64,000 nt of DNA from Pedobacter sp. PF22-3 (GCF_026239555.1 NZ_JAPIVP010000019.1:52595-116594); one strand, 5' to 3'; shown: positions 44,801 to 53,027, counted from the first letter of the stretch. Numbers and translations are program-made. Notes: generated by a model not told the origin, from the sequence alone.

Positions 44801-45116
44801 TAGCCCAAGTTCGATAAATCCGCGTTTATCTAATCGTGGAGCTACTTATTATACCGATAGTAACAATGCGCTGAACAATACCTATTGGTTGCGGAGCAAT
44901 AATTACATCAGGCTTAAAAACGTAGAGTTAGGCTACACCTTGCCAAATACCCTGGTAGAAAAAGTAGGCCTGAATAGCGTAAGGGTTTATGCGAACGGAT
45001 TAAACCTGGCTACGCTGGATAAAATCAAGATATGGGATCCCGAATCAACCAATTCGAGTGGCCAATATTATCCACAGGCCAGGGTAATCAATTTTGGTAT
45101 TAAAGCCGCCTTTTAA
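41838..45116 (+). CDS. SusC/RagA-family TonB-linked outer membrane receptor
   Basis: 1092 residues. After a signal peptide, a carboxypeptidase-like regulatory (beta-sandwich) domain (IIVKGKVTDAKGPIPGVSVKLKGG) is followed by the plug with LSEVVVVGYGTQKKAVVSGAV and ALIVIDGIPNRAGG, IESVSVLKDASAAIYGSQAANGVILITTK, then a 22-strand barrel ending INFGIKAAF. It imports oligosaccharides or other large nutrients together with its SusD partner. No degradative enzymes or regulators are linked, so the substrate cannot be inferred. SusD follows 34 nt downstream. Confidence 0.96.
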   Translation: MKKNLLRTFAKSSLFLVCGGCLVFSPLASMSARASLHEKEPFDFYKLPFQDIIVKGKVTDAKGPIPGVSVKLKGGAATTVTDGSGNFSIKVPEDATLIFTYIGYADQEVQVKNQTNINVRLLENNQNLSEVVVVGYGTQKKAVVSGAVASVKGTELAKSSSVNLTNSLAGRLPGVTALQGSGEPGYDGSTIRIRGTNSLGNNNALIVIDGIPNRAGGIERLNPNDIESVSVLKDASAAIYGSQAANGVILITTKLGKSGKPQFSYDFSYGLQQPTRIPKMANSVQYAEILNELNIFGSDINPNEWSAAWNSFKSTGSYTSTGGKTINAAYKADEIRKFGDGSDPLRYPNTDWFKTTFQNWSPQQRHNVQINGGSENVKYLVSLGYLDQDGYYKNSATGYKQYDMRFNLEAKLNKYITTTLGVTAREENRNFPTVGAGDIFRFLMRGRPTEIAIWPNGKPGRDIEYGYNPVVSTTDLTGYNKDIRDYFQTTGKVEIKIPGVEGLKVTGTAAIDKYSGRQKNWQLPWTLYDWDKKTFEADGVTPVLTGTVRSQYTDPRLRETAGGQLAINLTGMINYDKKIGDHNIGLMAGVTREKVDNDGFTAFRRYFISQSVQELLAGDEREQSLGNLDDPSNPNRLFNRARLSYFGRAGYNYKEKYLAEFLWRVDGSYIFPINRRFGFFPGVSVGWRLSEESFFKENVKFINNLKLRASYGQMGAEAYFGDVLQEYQYLSLMNFGTYTFNDLVTKTLTEGKVPNFNFGWEVANNTNVGLDASFLNNKLSLELDYFYNKRTNILISRGSSVPESSGITDRLPPVNLGKVNNKGFEFKLSYNDQVGDLNFGVSVNGGYAKNKIIFWDETPGAPEWQYSTGRITNSWLVYDYDGVFKDQAEINANKLNYGALTSTLRPGDMKFKDINGDGKINADDKIRLDKNGTPTFTGGFNLNLQYKGFDLSVLIQGATGGMQIVGITESGDIGNFLEWSYLNRWSIDSPSSINPRLSNRGATYYTDSNNALNNTYWLRSNNYIRLKNVELGYTLPNTLVEKVGLNSVRVYANGLNLATLDKIKIWDPESTNSSGQYYPQARVINFGIKAAF

Positions 45117-45150
45117 AGGGTAATCAAGTTTAACTGTTACAATCAAAAAT

Positions 45151-47025
45151 ATGAAAGCAATAAATAAAAATATAAAGCTATATATATTAATTTTCACTAT
45201 TATTTTTGCAGCATCCTGTAAAAAAGATTTTTTAAATGTAGAATCGCCTGGCCAGGTGCCAGCAGAATCAGTATGGAAAGATCCGGCAACTGCGCAGGCC
45301 TTCGTTAATGATATCTATAACGGATTAGGTAATGGAGGTTTCTCAGAACAAATGCTGGCTTCTGTTTCAGATGAAGCCCTGTTTACACACCCCACCCGCG
45401 GTATAGATCTGGTTAATAATGCGACCATTAATCCTTCTACATTAGGTTGGGTAGACGATACCTGGGCGTATAAACAAATGTACAATCGCATCAGGGCCTG
45501 TAATATTACCATTGAAAAAATAACCAGTGGGGATAATGGTTTGAGCAGCCAATCGTTAAAAGATCAGTTATTGGGCGAAGCATATTTTTTAAGGGCTTAC
45601 TACTATCAGCAGTTATTGCGTTATTATGGCGCTGTACCCCTTATTACAAAAATTTATGTGTTAGATGATAACTATAACGTAAAAAGGAATACATACGAAG
45701 AATGTGTAAATTTTATTGTTAAGGATTGCGATGAAGCCAGCAGGTTGTTAACAGGTAAAACGTTAGATAAAGGGCGTACTACTGCAACTGCAGCATTAGC
45801 CTTAAAATCAAGGGTATTAATTTATGCTGCAAGCGATCTGCATGACAGGGCAAAACTTACTTCGAAAATTACAGGCATTGCTGCCCAAAAATTAGATTTT
45901 TTAAGTTATGCAAGTGGCAGCCAAGCAGATCGTTACCGTTTGGCGCAAACTGCTGCTAAAGCCGTGATGGATTTGGGTACAGGTTATAAATTAAATCTTT
46001 CTGCGCCCGCTTCTGTAGCAGATGGCCAGTTAAATTATAAAAGCATTGCCATGGGCGGAGCCAGTAAAGCACCGGGAATAGATGCTACTGCGGCATCAGA
46101 CCTTATTTTTGCCCGTTATTTTATCATCCAGAACAATATTAAACATGCACAGCAGAATGGTCCGAATGGTTATCATAACTGGGCAGGTAATACACCTATA
46201 GGTTTGTTGGTTGATGATTATGAGATGAAAGATGGCAGTAAATTTAGCTGGACAAATACCACACAGAAAGCTAATCCTTATCAGGATAGAGACCCTCGTT
46301 TTTATGCCACCATTTTATACGATGGCGCAGGTTGGAAACCGCGCGATAAGGCTTCGGGCAATGTGGATCCGGCTAGCCAGATCCAGACCGGTATTTATGA
46401 TTTAATGGATAACTCTGGCAGAATTGACTTTAAAGGTTTAGATACCCGTGCAAGCTCAATTGAAAACTGGAACGGCAGCTGGACAGGATATTATTATCAT
46501 AAATTTATCGATCCAGATCCAACTATAGTAGATGCTTCTATGTCACAGAATGTACCGTGGCCATTCTTTAGGTATACTGAAGCTGTTTTTAATTATATCG
46601 AAGCGAGCATAGAACTTGGAGAATTAAATAATGCTACTACCTGGTTAAACAAAATCCGTTTCAGGGCAGGTATGCCAGCTGTAACCGCTACAGATCAGGA
46701 TGGACTTAGAGCAGCTTACCGTCACGAACGCCGCATAGAAATGGCTTATGAAGAACAACGTTATCATGATGCGCGCAGGTGGTTAATTGCGAATGAAACA
46801 TTAGGCAGAAAAACCACTTATATTAAGGTTACCGGCAAATTTAAGGCAGGTAAAACCATGTCTGCCCCTTATCATTATGATAATACGGTGTACGATTATA
46901 CTTATACCCCTGTTACTGAGAATGCGCAGGAAAACCGTAGCTGGGACAATAAACTTTATTTTAGGCCGTTTAGCCGCGATGAGGTGAATAAAAATAATTT
47001 ACTTGAGCAAAATCCGGGATACTAA
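45151..47025 (+). CDS. SusD/RagB-family nutrient-binding lipoprotein
   Basis: 624 residues. The lipoprotein signal ends AASC (Cys23), followed by KKDFLNVESPGQ, so it is at the cell surface. TPR-like SusD helices include LLGEAYFLRAYYYQQLLRYYGAVPLI, and the C-terminal domain ends YHDARRWLIAN...LYFRPFSRDEVNKNNLLEQNPGY, the usual SusD end. It forms the lid over the SusC barrel and captures substrate. The pair has its own terminator at 47042 and no neighbouring glycoside hydrolase. Confidence 0.95.
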   Translation: MKAINKNIKLYILIFTIIFAASCKKDFLNVESPGQVPAESVWKDPATAQAFVNDIYNGLGNGGFSEQMLASVSDEALFTHPTRGIDLVNNATINPSTLGWVDDTWAYKQMYNRIRACNITIEKITSGDNGLSSQSLKDQLLGEAYFLRAYYYQQLLRYYGAVPLITKIYVLDDNYNVKRNTYEECVNFIVKDCDEASRLLTGKTLDKGRTTATAALALKSRVLIYAASDLHDRAKLTSKITGIAAQKLDFLSYASGSQADRYRLAQTAAKAVMDLGTGYKLNLSAPASVADGQLNYKSIAMGGASKAPGIDATAASDLIFARYFIIQNNIKHAQQNGPNGYHNWAGNTPIGLLVDDYEMKDGSKFSWTNTTQKANPYQDRDPRFYATILYDGAGWKPRDKASGNVDPASQIQTGIYDLMDNSGRIDFKGLDTRASSIENWNGSWTGYYYHKFIDPDPTIVDASMSQNVPWPFFRYTEAVFNYIEASIELGELNNATTWLNKIRFRAGMPAVTATDQDGLRAAYRHERRIEMAYEEQRYHDARRWLIANETLGRKTTYIKVTGKFKAGKTMSAPYHYDNTVYDYTYTPVTENAQENRSWDNKLYFRPFSRDEVNKNNLLEQNPGY

Positions 47026-47041
47026 ATTCTTTTAGTAAGAG

Positions 47042-47074
47042 AAGCCCGATGAGTAAACATACTCATCGGGCTTT
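47042..47074 (+). terminator. Terminator of the SusC/SusD operon
   Basis: Perfect 13-bp stem AAGCCCGATGAGT / ACTCATCGGGCTT, loop of six, but only a short T-run (TTTC). Confidence 0.7.
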
Positions 47075-47099
47075 CATGTTTATGATGAATGCTGTAAGC

Positions 47100-47813
47100 T
47101 TATTTGGCTTCATTCTCAAAGTAGTTTAGTCTTACTTTTTTAAAGCTAGATCGATAACTTTCACCAACTGATACATTTAGCCCATTTTTAAGAGATATTA
47201 AAAAACCATCTATTTTCTCAATATGCTTCGTTGATATGATATAAGATTTGTTGACACGCTTTATAAACAAAAAGGCTTTTAAGTTAAATTCCATATCCGC
47301 CAATTTATAATAAGGAGTTAGTACCGCATCGGTTGTATATATATTAATATAATTTCCATTGCCTTCAACTGCTATTATCTCGTCAACATAAATTCGTCGA
47401 ATTTGAGTGCAAGTTAATTTTACCATAATATAGGGCGTTTCTTTTGCTATATTATTAATTACAGCATTAACAGTTTTTTCAAAAGATGTGAAGTCAAAAG
47501 GTTTGTACAAAAAGTGTTTGGCATTAATATTATAACCATCTATTGCATGTTGTAAATTTGCACTTACCAATACAATATTTTCAACTCTATGAGCAATTTG
47601 GGTGGCTAGTGACAACCTGTCCAATCCTGAAATTTTCACATCGATAAATGCAAAATCTATTTTATTCTCAAGAGTAATTACATCTTGTAGGACTAATTCT
47701 GCATTGATATAAGTTTTAATTAGATTTAGATTTGTCATTTTGCTGATGTAACCTGCCAATAATTCTAAGGAAGTAGGCTCATCATCTATTATTATACATG
47801 AGAATGTTTTCAA
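47100..47813 (-). CDS. LytTR-family response regulator
   Basis: 237 residues. An N-terminal receiver domain has the acidic pocket CIIIDDEP (10-14), phospho-acceptor Asp near 57 in DFAFIDVKISG, a Ser in VLVSAN and Lys in LYKPF. The C-terminal LytTR DNA-binding domain starts near 140 (IMVKLTCTQIRRIYVDEIIAVEGNGNYINIYT). No histidine kinase lies beside it. It is divergent from the 48112 oxidoreductase gene with a 298-bp gap, so it is the best local candidate regulator of the peptide cluster, but this is inferred from position only. The conserved MPxMDG-type turn after the Asp reads KISGLDRL. Confidence 0.9.
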   Translation of the reverse strand: MKTFSCIIIDDEPTSLELLAGYISKMTNLNLIKTYINAELVLQDVITLENKIDFAFIDVKISGLDRLSLATQIAHRVENIVLVSANLQHAIDGYNINAKHFLYKPFDFTSFEKTVNAVINNIAKETPYIMVKLTCTQIRRIYVDEIIAVEGNGNYINIYTTDAVLTPYYKLADMEFNLKAFLFIKRVNKSYIISTKHIEKIDGFLISLKNGLNVSVGESYRSSFKKVRLNYFENEAK

Positions 47814-48111
47814 AATATTGGTTAGTGTTGCGTTAACAGTTAAATAATAACGAATTTTTTAGTAGTAAATTTTGATTATAGATCAAAAAATCTTTTAATT
47901 TCAGATTTTACTTTTGTAAGTAATTGTTTATTAGGATTTTATTTTTTAAACAGATCGAATATGCTTGTATGATTTTTTAAAATTATTCTATTGACAGTTT
48001 TATGTTTTGTTGATTTTGGAGGGTTTACATAATATTTTGGGTGTGTTGGAATAAAAATTAAAAAAGTAATTTTAATTGTTTTTAAATTGTATAATTAAAA
48101 AATGAATATGT

Positions 48112-49698
48112 ATGTTTTTGTTTAAAAATAAATTAAACAATATTGAAGCAGTTACACAGCTTTTGGTAGAAAAATTAAATGTAAGTGTCACTGAAACCAC
48201 AATAAAAGAATGTTTAGGAAATCATCCTGATTATCCAAGTTTAATGGCCGTATCCGATTGCCTTACTGATTGGTATATTGCAAATGAGGCGAGGAGAATT
48301 CGCAAAGAAAATTATAAAGATTATGAAATACCCTTCATTGCACAATTAATTCCTAATGGAGGCAGTTTTATTTTAATTAATAGCATTATCCAAGGCCAAA
48401 TAAACTATAGCGACGAAAAGCATTTAAATGCATCCATGCCAGAAGATGAATTTCTGAAAAAATGGAGCGGCAGTGTTTTAAGGGCGGAAGCCAACGAAAA
48501 TAGTACAGAACCTGGTTATAAAAATAAACGTTTGCTCGAAATCTTTAGTACAGCTAAATTGCCCATTTTAGTTTTAATAATCACTATAAGCATTTTAATG
48601 GCAGTAAACTTTCAATCGATAACTTTGGGTTATGGTTTAGTGTTATTGTTGAAACTTACTGGCATTGCTGTGAGCATACTTTTATTGACGCATAGTATTG
48701 ACGCTAACAATCCCCTTGTACAAAACTTATGTAGCCTAGGAAATAAAAATAACTGTAATGCCATTTTAAAATCAAATGCTGCAAAAATTACTAAATGGCT
48801 AAGCTGGAGCGAGGTCGGATTCTTTTATTTTACAGGTTCTTTCCTTTGTCTATTACTCAAACCTATTAGTTTTGCCTTGATTGGTTGGCTAAGTGCATTG
48901 GCTTTACCATATACCTTTTATTCCATTGCTTACCAGTATAAACATAAAAATTGGTGCGTATTGTGTTGTATGGTGCAAGTATTGCTGCTGTTTGAAAATC
49001 TTATTGCCTTAAACTTTGGTCTTTGGTCTTTAAGCTTTGCAGCCTATATATCTCCAAGTTTCTTATTCACATTGTTAATTTGTTTCTTTTTACCTATTAT
49101 AATTTGGTCTTTATTGAAACCATTATTTTTAAAAACATCCCAGTTTAAATTGCTATCCCAACAGCTTAAAAATTTTAAATATAACAACGAATTGTTTAAC
49201 CAAGCACTTTTAAACCAACCTCGTTATGCGGTAAATAATGATTTAATGCCCGTAGTTTTAGGAAATCCTCAAGCTCAAACAATAATTACTATGGTAAGTA
49301 ATCCGTTTTGTGGGCCATGCGGTAATGCACACGAAACCCTAGACGAATGGCTTAAAATAAGAGACGATCTACAATTGAAAATTATTTTCACTACAGCAGA
49401 TCATGATAATGATGAAAAAACCAAAGTAGCACGGCATATCAGTGCCTTAACTAAATTGAACGATACTGCTTTAGTAGAGCGTGCACTTAGTGATTGGTAT
49501 ATGCAAACCGTAAAAAAATACGAACATTGGGCTAAAAAATATCCCGTTAATTTTGACCATGAAATAGATGTAGTAATACAAAAACAAAAAGCTTGGTGTG
49601 AAATGGCTGAAATTTCTTTTACGCCAACTATTTTGGTAAATGGATATAAACTACCAGTGCCGTATCACTTAGAGGATATAAAATATTTAATTGCTTAA
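48112..49698 (+). CDS. Fused inactive-C39 / VKOR / thioredoxin disulfide-forming protein
   Basis: 528 residues in three parts. Residues 1-135 resemble a C39 peptidase domain (TIKECLGNHPDYPSLMAVSD) but lack the DCG-x2-C catalytic motif and the usual His-Asp, so probably no proteolysis. Residues about 150-335 hold membrane helices with the VKOR cysteines: Cys207 and Cys215 in the loop, and Cys282 and Cys285 in WCVLC. The C-terminal DsbA/thioredoxin domain has CGPC at 400-403 and a cis-Pro region SFTPTILVNG. VKOR reoxidises the thioredoxin, which then makes disulfides in exported proteins. It is immediately upstream of the six-cysteine peptide, its likely substrate. The pseudo-C39 domain could recognise the double-glycine leader (inference). 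Confidence 0.9.
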   Translation: MFLFKNKLNNIEAVTQLLVEKLNVSVTETTIKECLGNHPDYPSLMAVSDCLTDWYIANEARRIRKENYKDYEIPFIAQLIPNGGSFILINSIIQGQINYSDEKHLNASMPEDEFLKKWSGSVLRAEANENSTEPGYKNKRLLEIFSTAKLPILVLIITISILMAVNFQSITLGYGLVLLLKLTGIAVSILLLTHSIDANNPLVQNLCSLGNKNNCNAILKSNAAKITKWLSWSEVGFFYFTGSFLCLLLKPISFALIGWLSALALPYTFYSIAYQYKHKNWCVLCCMVQVLLLFENLIALNFGLWSLSFAAYISPSFLFTLLICFFLPIIIWSLLKPLFLKTSQFKLLSQQLKNFKYNNELFNQALLNQPRYAVNNDLMPVVLGNPQAQTIITMVSNPFCGPCGNAHETLDEWLKIRDDLQLKIIFTTADHDNDEKTKVARHISALTKLNDTALVERALSDWYMQTVKKYEHWAKKYPVNFDHEIDVVIQKQKAWCEMAEISFTPTILVNGYKLPVPYHLEDIKYLIA

Positions 49699-49736
49699 TT
49701 CATCCTAAACTAGTTTCCTGATTTATAAGTAATAGT

Positions 49737-49838
49737 CTTTTGTACAAAAGGGGCAGCACGGTTGCAACGAAACTGCCCCAGAACGAATACTGGCGTACAC
49801 CGGTATCGCTTAAGTTGCCCTTGCGTGAAAGGACAACA
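49737..49838 (+). promoter_or_regulatory. Structured leader of the peptide gene: palindrome plus three hairpins
   Basis: A 14-bp perfect palindrome CTTTTGTACAAAAG (49737-49750) is followed by hairpin P1 GGGGCAG / CTGCCCC (49750-49756 with 49773-49779), P2 ATACTGG / CCGGTAT (49787-49793 with 49800-49806, one G-U) and P3 GTTGCCC / GGACAAC (49814-49820 with 49831-49837, one mismatch). It is GC-rich within very AT-rich DNA. Alternatively TGTAC 49741-49745 can pair with GTACA 49795-49799, which disrupts P2. No known RNA family recognised; candidate cis-regulator or small RNA. Confidence 0.6.
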
Positions 49839-49870
49839 AAATCTTAAATCATAAAATTAAACATTAAACA

Positions 49871-50095
49871 ATGAAAAAATTAAGTTTAAAACCAAATGCT
49901 TTTGATAAAGGCGAAGTGTTAACAAGAGCACAATTGAGGAAGGTGATGGGGGGAATTGGGAGTACTAATGGTGGAGGAAGTCAAGATTGTAAGGGAGAAT
50001 GTTCCACAAATAGCGATTGTAGTGGTGGTAAATCGTGTACAGCTAGTGTTACAGAGGGGTGCTCAACAACTAATCCACCGAAATATTGCCTTTAA
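49871..50095 (+). CDS. Double-glycine leader, six-cysteine secreted peptide precursor
   Basis: 74 residues. Leader 1-28 starts MKKLSLKPNAF and ends LTRAQLRKVMGG, like the Bacteroidota natural-product precursors with GG leaders (TIGR04149-like, from memory). Cleavage after Gly28 would release a 46-residue core with six cysteines (40, 44, 50, 56, 64, 73), fourteen Ser/Thr and many Gly. Three disulfides are likely. Neighbours supply an oxidoreductase, glycosyltransferases, a C39 exporter and HlyD. The product may be an antimicrobial or signalling peptide; no activity can be read from sequence. A three-hairpin leader precedes it and a 12-bp hairpin follows. No radical SAM or lanthipeptide synthetase gene is near. 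Confidence 0.85.
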   Translation: MKKLSLKPNAFDKGEVLTRAQLRKVMGGIGSTNGGGSQDCKGECSTNSDCSGGKSCTASVTEGCSTTNPPKYCL

Positions 50096-50107
50096 TTAAA
50101 TACTGAA

Positions 50108-50139
50108 TCATAGAGGTTCTGATTTATGAACCTCTATGA
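50108..50139 (+). other. Hairpin just after the peptide gene
   Basis: Perfect 12-bp stem TCATAGAGGTTC / GAACCTCTATGA with an 8-nt loop, 12 nt after the precursor stop, not followed by a T-run. Likely an mRNA 3' stabilising or partial-termination hairpin that keeps precursor mRNA above that of downstream genes (inference). Confidence 0.6.
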
Positions 50140-50172
50140 AGTAAACTTTAGGATTCCTTTATTGGAAGAAAC

Positions 50173-51357
50173 ATGCGTTGTAATTTTATTTTCTTTGTTT
50201 GGTTATTTTTTACGTGTATATTCTCACAGCAAGTTAGGGCGCAGCTGGGGGAAAATATTACTATAAATGAAAAAAAAGCTGAGCAGGCGCTCAGAAATGC
50301 TTATTCCTTAAGGTTAACTGACACAATAAGGTTTAAAAGGGCCCTTGAAAAGGTATCATACTCATTTAAAAATTCGGATTTTGCATCCAAAGCTCTAGGG
50401 ATATTAGCAACTAGTTCAAATAATAAAGTTGAAAAGATTAATTATTATGAACAAATTAAAAAGGTATATCTTCCTCAAAAATTTCGCTCTGCGTCCGATT
50501 CTATGATAGAGTATGTTGAGTTTTTATTACACGAAGATCGAAAGCGAGCATTAAATGTAATAAAGGATTTAACAACAAATAAAGTCAAATATGAAAAGTG
50601 GGACGATTTACTCTTACAGGTTTCTAAAATCAGTTCAGCAGAAGATCTTATTGCTAGCGGAAAAGGAGGAGAAGCACTTGAGATTTTAAATAATGTTAAA
50701 TTTCCTAGATTTATAGAGGAGCCTAAGCCCCTGATCGGACTTTTAAAAGCTGATGCGATTTTTCTGATTTCAGGTTCGCAAGCTACTTATGATAGCCTAT
50801 TATATTTTTATAAGACAAAACCTTCAGTATCCATCTTTAACTCACTTTTGAAATATGGAAACGCAATTAATAAAGGGCCTCAAGCAGTAAGGGATGACTT
50901 AGTTAAGATTCTAAAGAAAGATGCGGAACTTGCTACTAATTTCAGATTGCGCAACTATTTTGATAATAATTATTTATCCTTAAGCGATCTACGAGGTAAG
51001 GCTGTACTGCTTACTTATTGGTTTCCTACCTGTTCGCCATGTCGGAATGAATTTACATATTTTGAAAGAGTAATTAAAATATTTGGCGACAAAAAAATAG
51101 CTTATGTTTCCATAAATATCGAAGAAGAGCAAGCTAATCAAGTTTTACAATCAATTAAAAATTACGAATATAGTTTTATTCCATTGCAAGAAACCCGGTA
51201 TAGGAATAAAGGTAATCTTGATAATATGGGAAGTGCTCCTGTGAATTTTTTAATCAATAAAAATGGGATATTAATTTTTAGTGGTTTTAGAATTGATCAA
51301 TCAAATGAGGCCGATCTTGAACTGATGATAAATTTGCTTGTAAATGAGAGTAACTGA
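50173..51357 (+). CDS. TlpA-like periplasmic thioredoxin with N-terminal helical domain
   Basis: 394 residues. A signal peptide (to about residue 23, VRA-QL) sends it to the periplasm. Residues 30-260 are helical, partly TPR-like, family not recognised. The C-terminal thioredoxin domain has LSDLRGKAVLLTYWFPTCSPCRNEF, with CSPC at 287-290, and GSAPVNFLINKNGILIF with the cis-Pro. TlpA-type proteins are usually reductants or disulfide isomerases; here it could proof-read disulfides of the six-cysteine peptide. It follows the peptide gene by 77 nt in the same direction. Confidence 0.85.
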   Translation: MRCNFIFFVWLFFTCIFSQQVRAQLGENITINEKKAEQALRNAYSLRLTDTIRFKRALEKVSYSFKNSDFASKALGILATSSNNKVEKINYYEQIKKVYLPQKFRSASDSMIEYVEFLLHEDRKRALNVIKDLTTNKVKYEKWDDLLLQVSKISSAEDLIASGKGGEALEILNNVKFPRFIEEPKPLIGLLKADAIFLISGSQATYDSLLYFYKTKPSVSIFNSLLKYGNAINKGPQAVRDDLVKILKKDAELATNFRLRNYFDNNYLSLSDLRGKAVLLTYWFPTCSPCRNEFTYFERVIKIFGDKKIAYVSINIEEEQANQVLQSIKNYEYSFIPLQETRYRNKGNLDNMGSAPVNFLINKNGILIFSGFRIDQSNEADLELMINLLVNESN

Positions 51358-51707
51358 TTTTTGATATAACTATTTGATTATGAAGTTTTTTGGTTTGATT
51401 ATATATGAATTTTGGCTCTGCTTAGCAGAAGGGATGCATTTTGACAGGTAACTTAGAATCACTTCGTAATTTAGATAAAGTAAAAATACAAGTACATCAT
51501 AGCTGAATTGAAATACAAATTTGGGGATAAAACAATCCGTTTTAGAAATGGAAGAAATTGTAAGGATATCATATACTCAGAATTACCTTTCTGCAATATG
51601 AATTGAAAAAGATGAAAAATGGAGATAAGACCTAGTTAAAGGATTGAATTATTTAATAAATGAACACTTTTTACATTACTAATACTTTTTTGCGTAAATA
51701 AGATTCA
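51358..51707. other. 350-bp gap without a recognisable gene
   Basis: AT-rich, stop-dense in all frames. No second GG-leader peptide, terminator or clear TAnnTTTG promoter was seen. A TACTTTTTTG run near 51684 is too long for the consensus. Short in-frame stretches (e.g. around 51548-51600, MEEIVRISYTQNYLSAI then stop) may be decayed coding DNA. Confidence 0.4.
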
Positions 51708-52358
51708 ATGATGGAAAATTTTATTAAAACATATGTTATCAATTTAGAAAAGAGAACGGAACGTAAATCTCATGCTTATATTCAATTTCTAAATAAAAAG
51801 TATTATTTGCTGAATTTTGTTAAGGCAATTGAGAACGTAAATGGTGCTTTTGGTCTCTGGCAAACTATTGTGCAAATCATTCAAAATTCATGTACAAAAG
51901 AAGATGATTATATTTTGATATGTGAAGATGACCATGAATTCACTAAAAGATATAATATCCAAAAACTGTTAAGTGCTATAAAAGAAGCTGAAGAAAAAAA
52001 AGCAGATGTTTTATTAGGTGGTGTTAGTTGGTTTCTCGATGCACTGCAAATTTCCGAAAATCTATTTTGGATGGATCAATTTACAGGAACGCAATTCATG
52101 ATCGTTTTTAAAAAGTTTTATCAAACGATTATCAATGCTGATTTTAACGTGGGTGATACGGCAGATCGAAAAATATGTGAATTAACGACTAAAAAATTCT
52201 TGATCTATCCTTTTATCTCGGTGCAAAAAGAATTTGGATATTCTGATGCAACTCCTTTTAATAACAAAGAAGGTTATGTTACTGAAATATTTGAAAATAG
52301 TGATATGATTTTATCTCATATTATTCAAGCCAATACTTTTTATCAAAAAAACGTATAA
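51708..52358 (+). CDS. GT25-like glycosyltransferase 1
   Basis: 216 residues (ATG 51708 or 51711). The N-terminal TYVINLEKRTERKSHAYIQF and ILICEDDHEFTKRYN are the hallmarks of glycosyltransferase family 25, known from LPS galactosyltransferases and collagen hydroxylysine galactosyltransferases; EDD is the metal/nucleotide-sugar motif. No signal peptide or membrane helix, so it should act in the cytoplasm, before export. The next gene is a clear paralogue that starts directly after its stop. Located inside the peptide cluster, so the precursor core is a plausible acceptor; a lipid or glycan acceptor is the alternative. Confidence 0.8.
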   Translation: MMENFIKTYVINLEKRTERKSHAYIQFLNKKYYLLNFVKAIENVNGAFGLWQTIVQIIQNSCTKEDDYILICEDDHEFTKRYNIQKLLSAIKEAEEKKADVLLGGVSWFLDALQISENLFWMDQFTGTQFMIVFKKFYQTIINADFNVGDTADRKICELTTKKFLIYPFISVQKEFGYSDATPFNNKEGYVTEIFENSDMILSHIIQANTFYQKNV

Positions 52359-53027
52359 ATGAGCACAGGATTCGAAAAAATATCTATTCCGACTTACATC
52401 ATTAACTTAAAAGAACGAGTGGAGCGTAAAAAGCATATATCAAAACAATTTGAAAGCAAGCCAGAGTTTGCAACTAAAATTATTGATGCATGCCAACATA
52501 AAATTGGTGCGATTGGCCTATGGCAAAGTATGCTCAAGATTGTGAACATGGCTATCCAAAATAATGATGATGTAATTGTGATATGTGAGGATGATCATGA
52601 GTTTACCTCGAATTATAATTCTGATGATCTAATTTATAATATTGTTAAAGCACATGAACAGGGTGCTGAAATATTATCTGGTGGGATAGGGTATTTTGGA
52701 TATGCTGTTCCAATAACCAAAAATCGATTTTGGGTAAACCCTTTTCAATCAACCCAATTCATTGTTCTATATAAGAGTATTTTTCCAAAAATGTTAAAAT
52801 ATAGATTTAAAAAAACGGATGTTGCCGATTTGGTTTTAGCTAATTTAACAAGCCATAAAATGGTGCTTTATCCATTTATCTCACGACAAAAAGATTTTGG
52901 GTATTCAGATATTACTTCACAGCATAATGAACAGCCTGGGCTAGTTCAAAATATGTTTAGCAGAACTGAGGAGCGCCTGGAAAGAATACAGAAAGCATAT
53001 TTGAAATACTTAGATTCAAGCGATTAA
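52359..53027 (+). CDS. GT25-like glycosyltransferase 2 (paralogue)
   Basis: 222 residues. Same layout as its upstream neighbour: TYIINLKERVERKKHISKQF at the N-terminus and VIVICEDDHEFTSNYN with the EDD motif; the shared later motif is YPFIS(V/R)QK(E/D)FGYSD. The two are related but clearly diverged, suggesting an old duplication and perhaps different sugars or sites. The ATG follows the previous stop with no gap, and its own stop overlaps the next ATG (TAATG), so the three glycosyltransferases are translationally coupled. Confidence 0.82.
   Translation: MSTGFEKISIPTYIINLKERVERKKHISKQFESKPEFATKIIDACQHKIGAIGLWQSMLKIVNMAIQNNDDVIVICEDDHEFTSNYNSDDLIYNIVKAHEQGAEILSGGIGYFGYAVPITKNRFWVNPFQSTQFIVLYKSIFPKMLKYRFKKTDVADLVLANLTSHKMVLYPFISRQKDFGYSDITSQHNEQPGLVQNMFSRTEERLERIQKAYLKYLDSSD

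Noticed and set aside
41838..47025. SusC/SusD genes as part of the peptide cluster
   Set aside because: They end with their own terminator, and an oppositely oriented LytTR gene separates them. They are a nutrient uptake pair.
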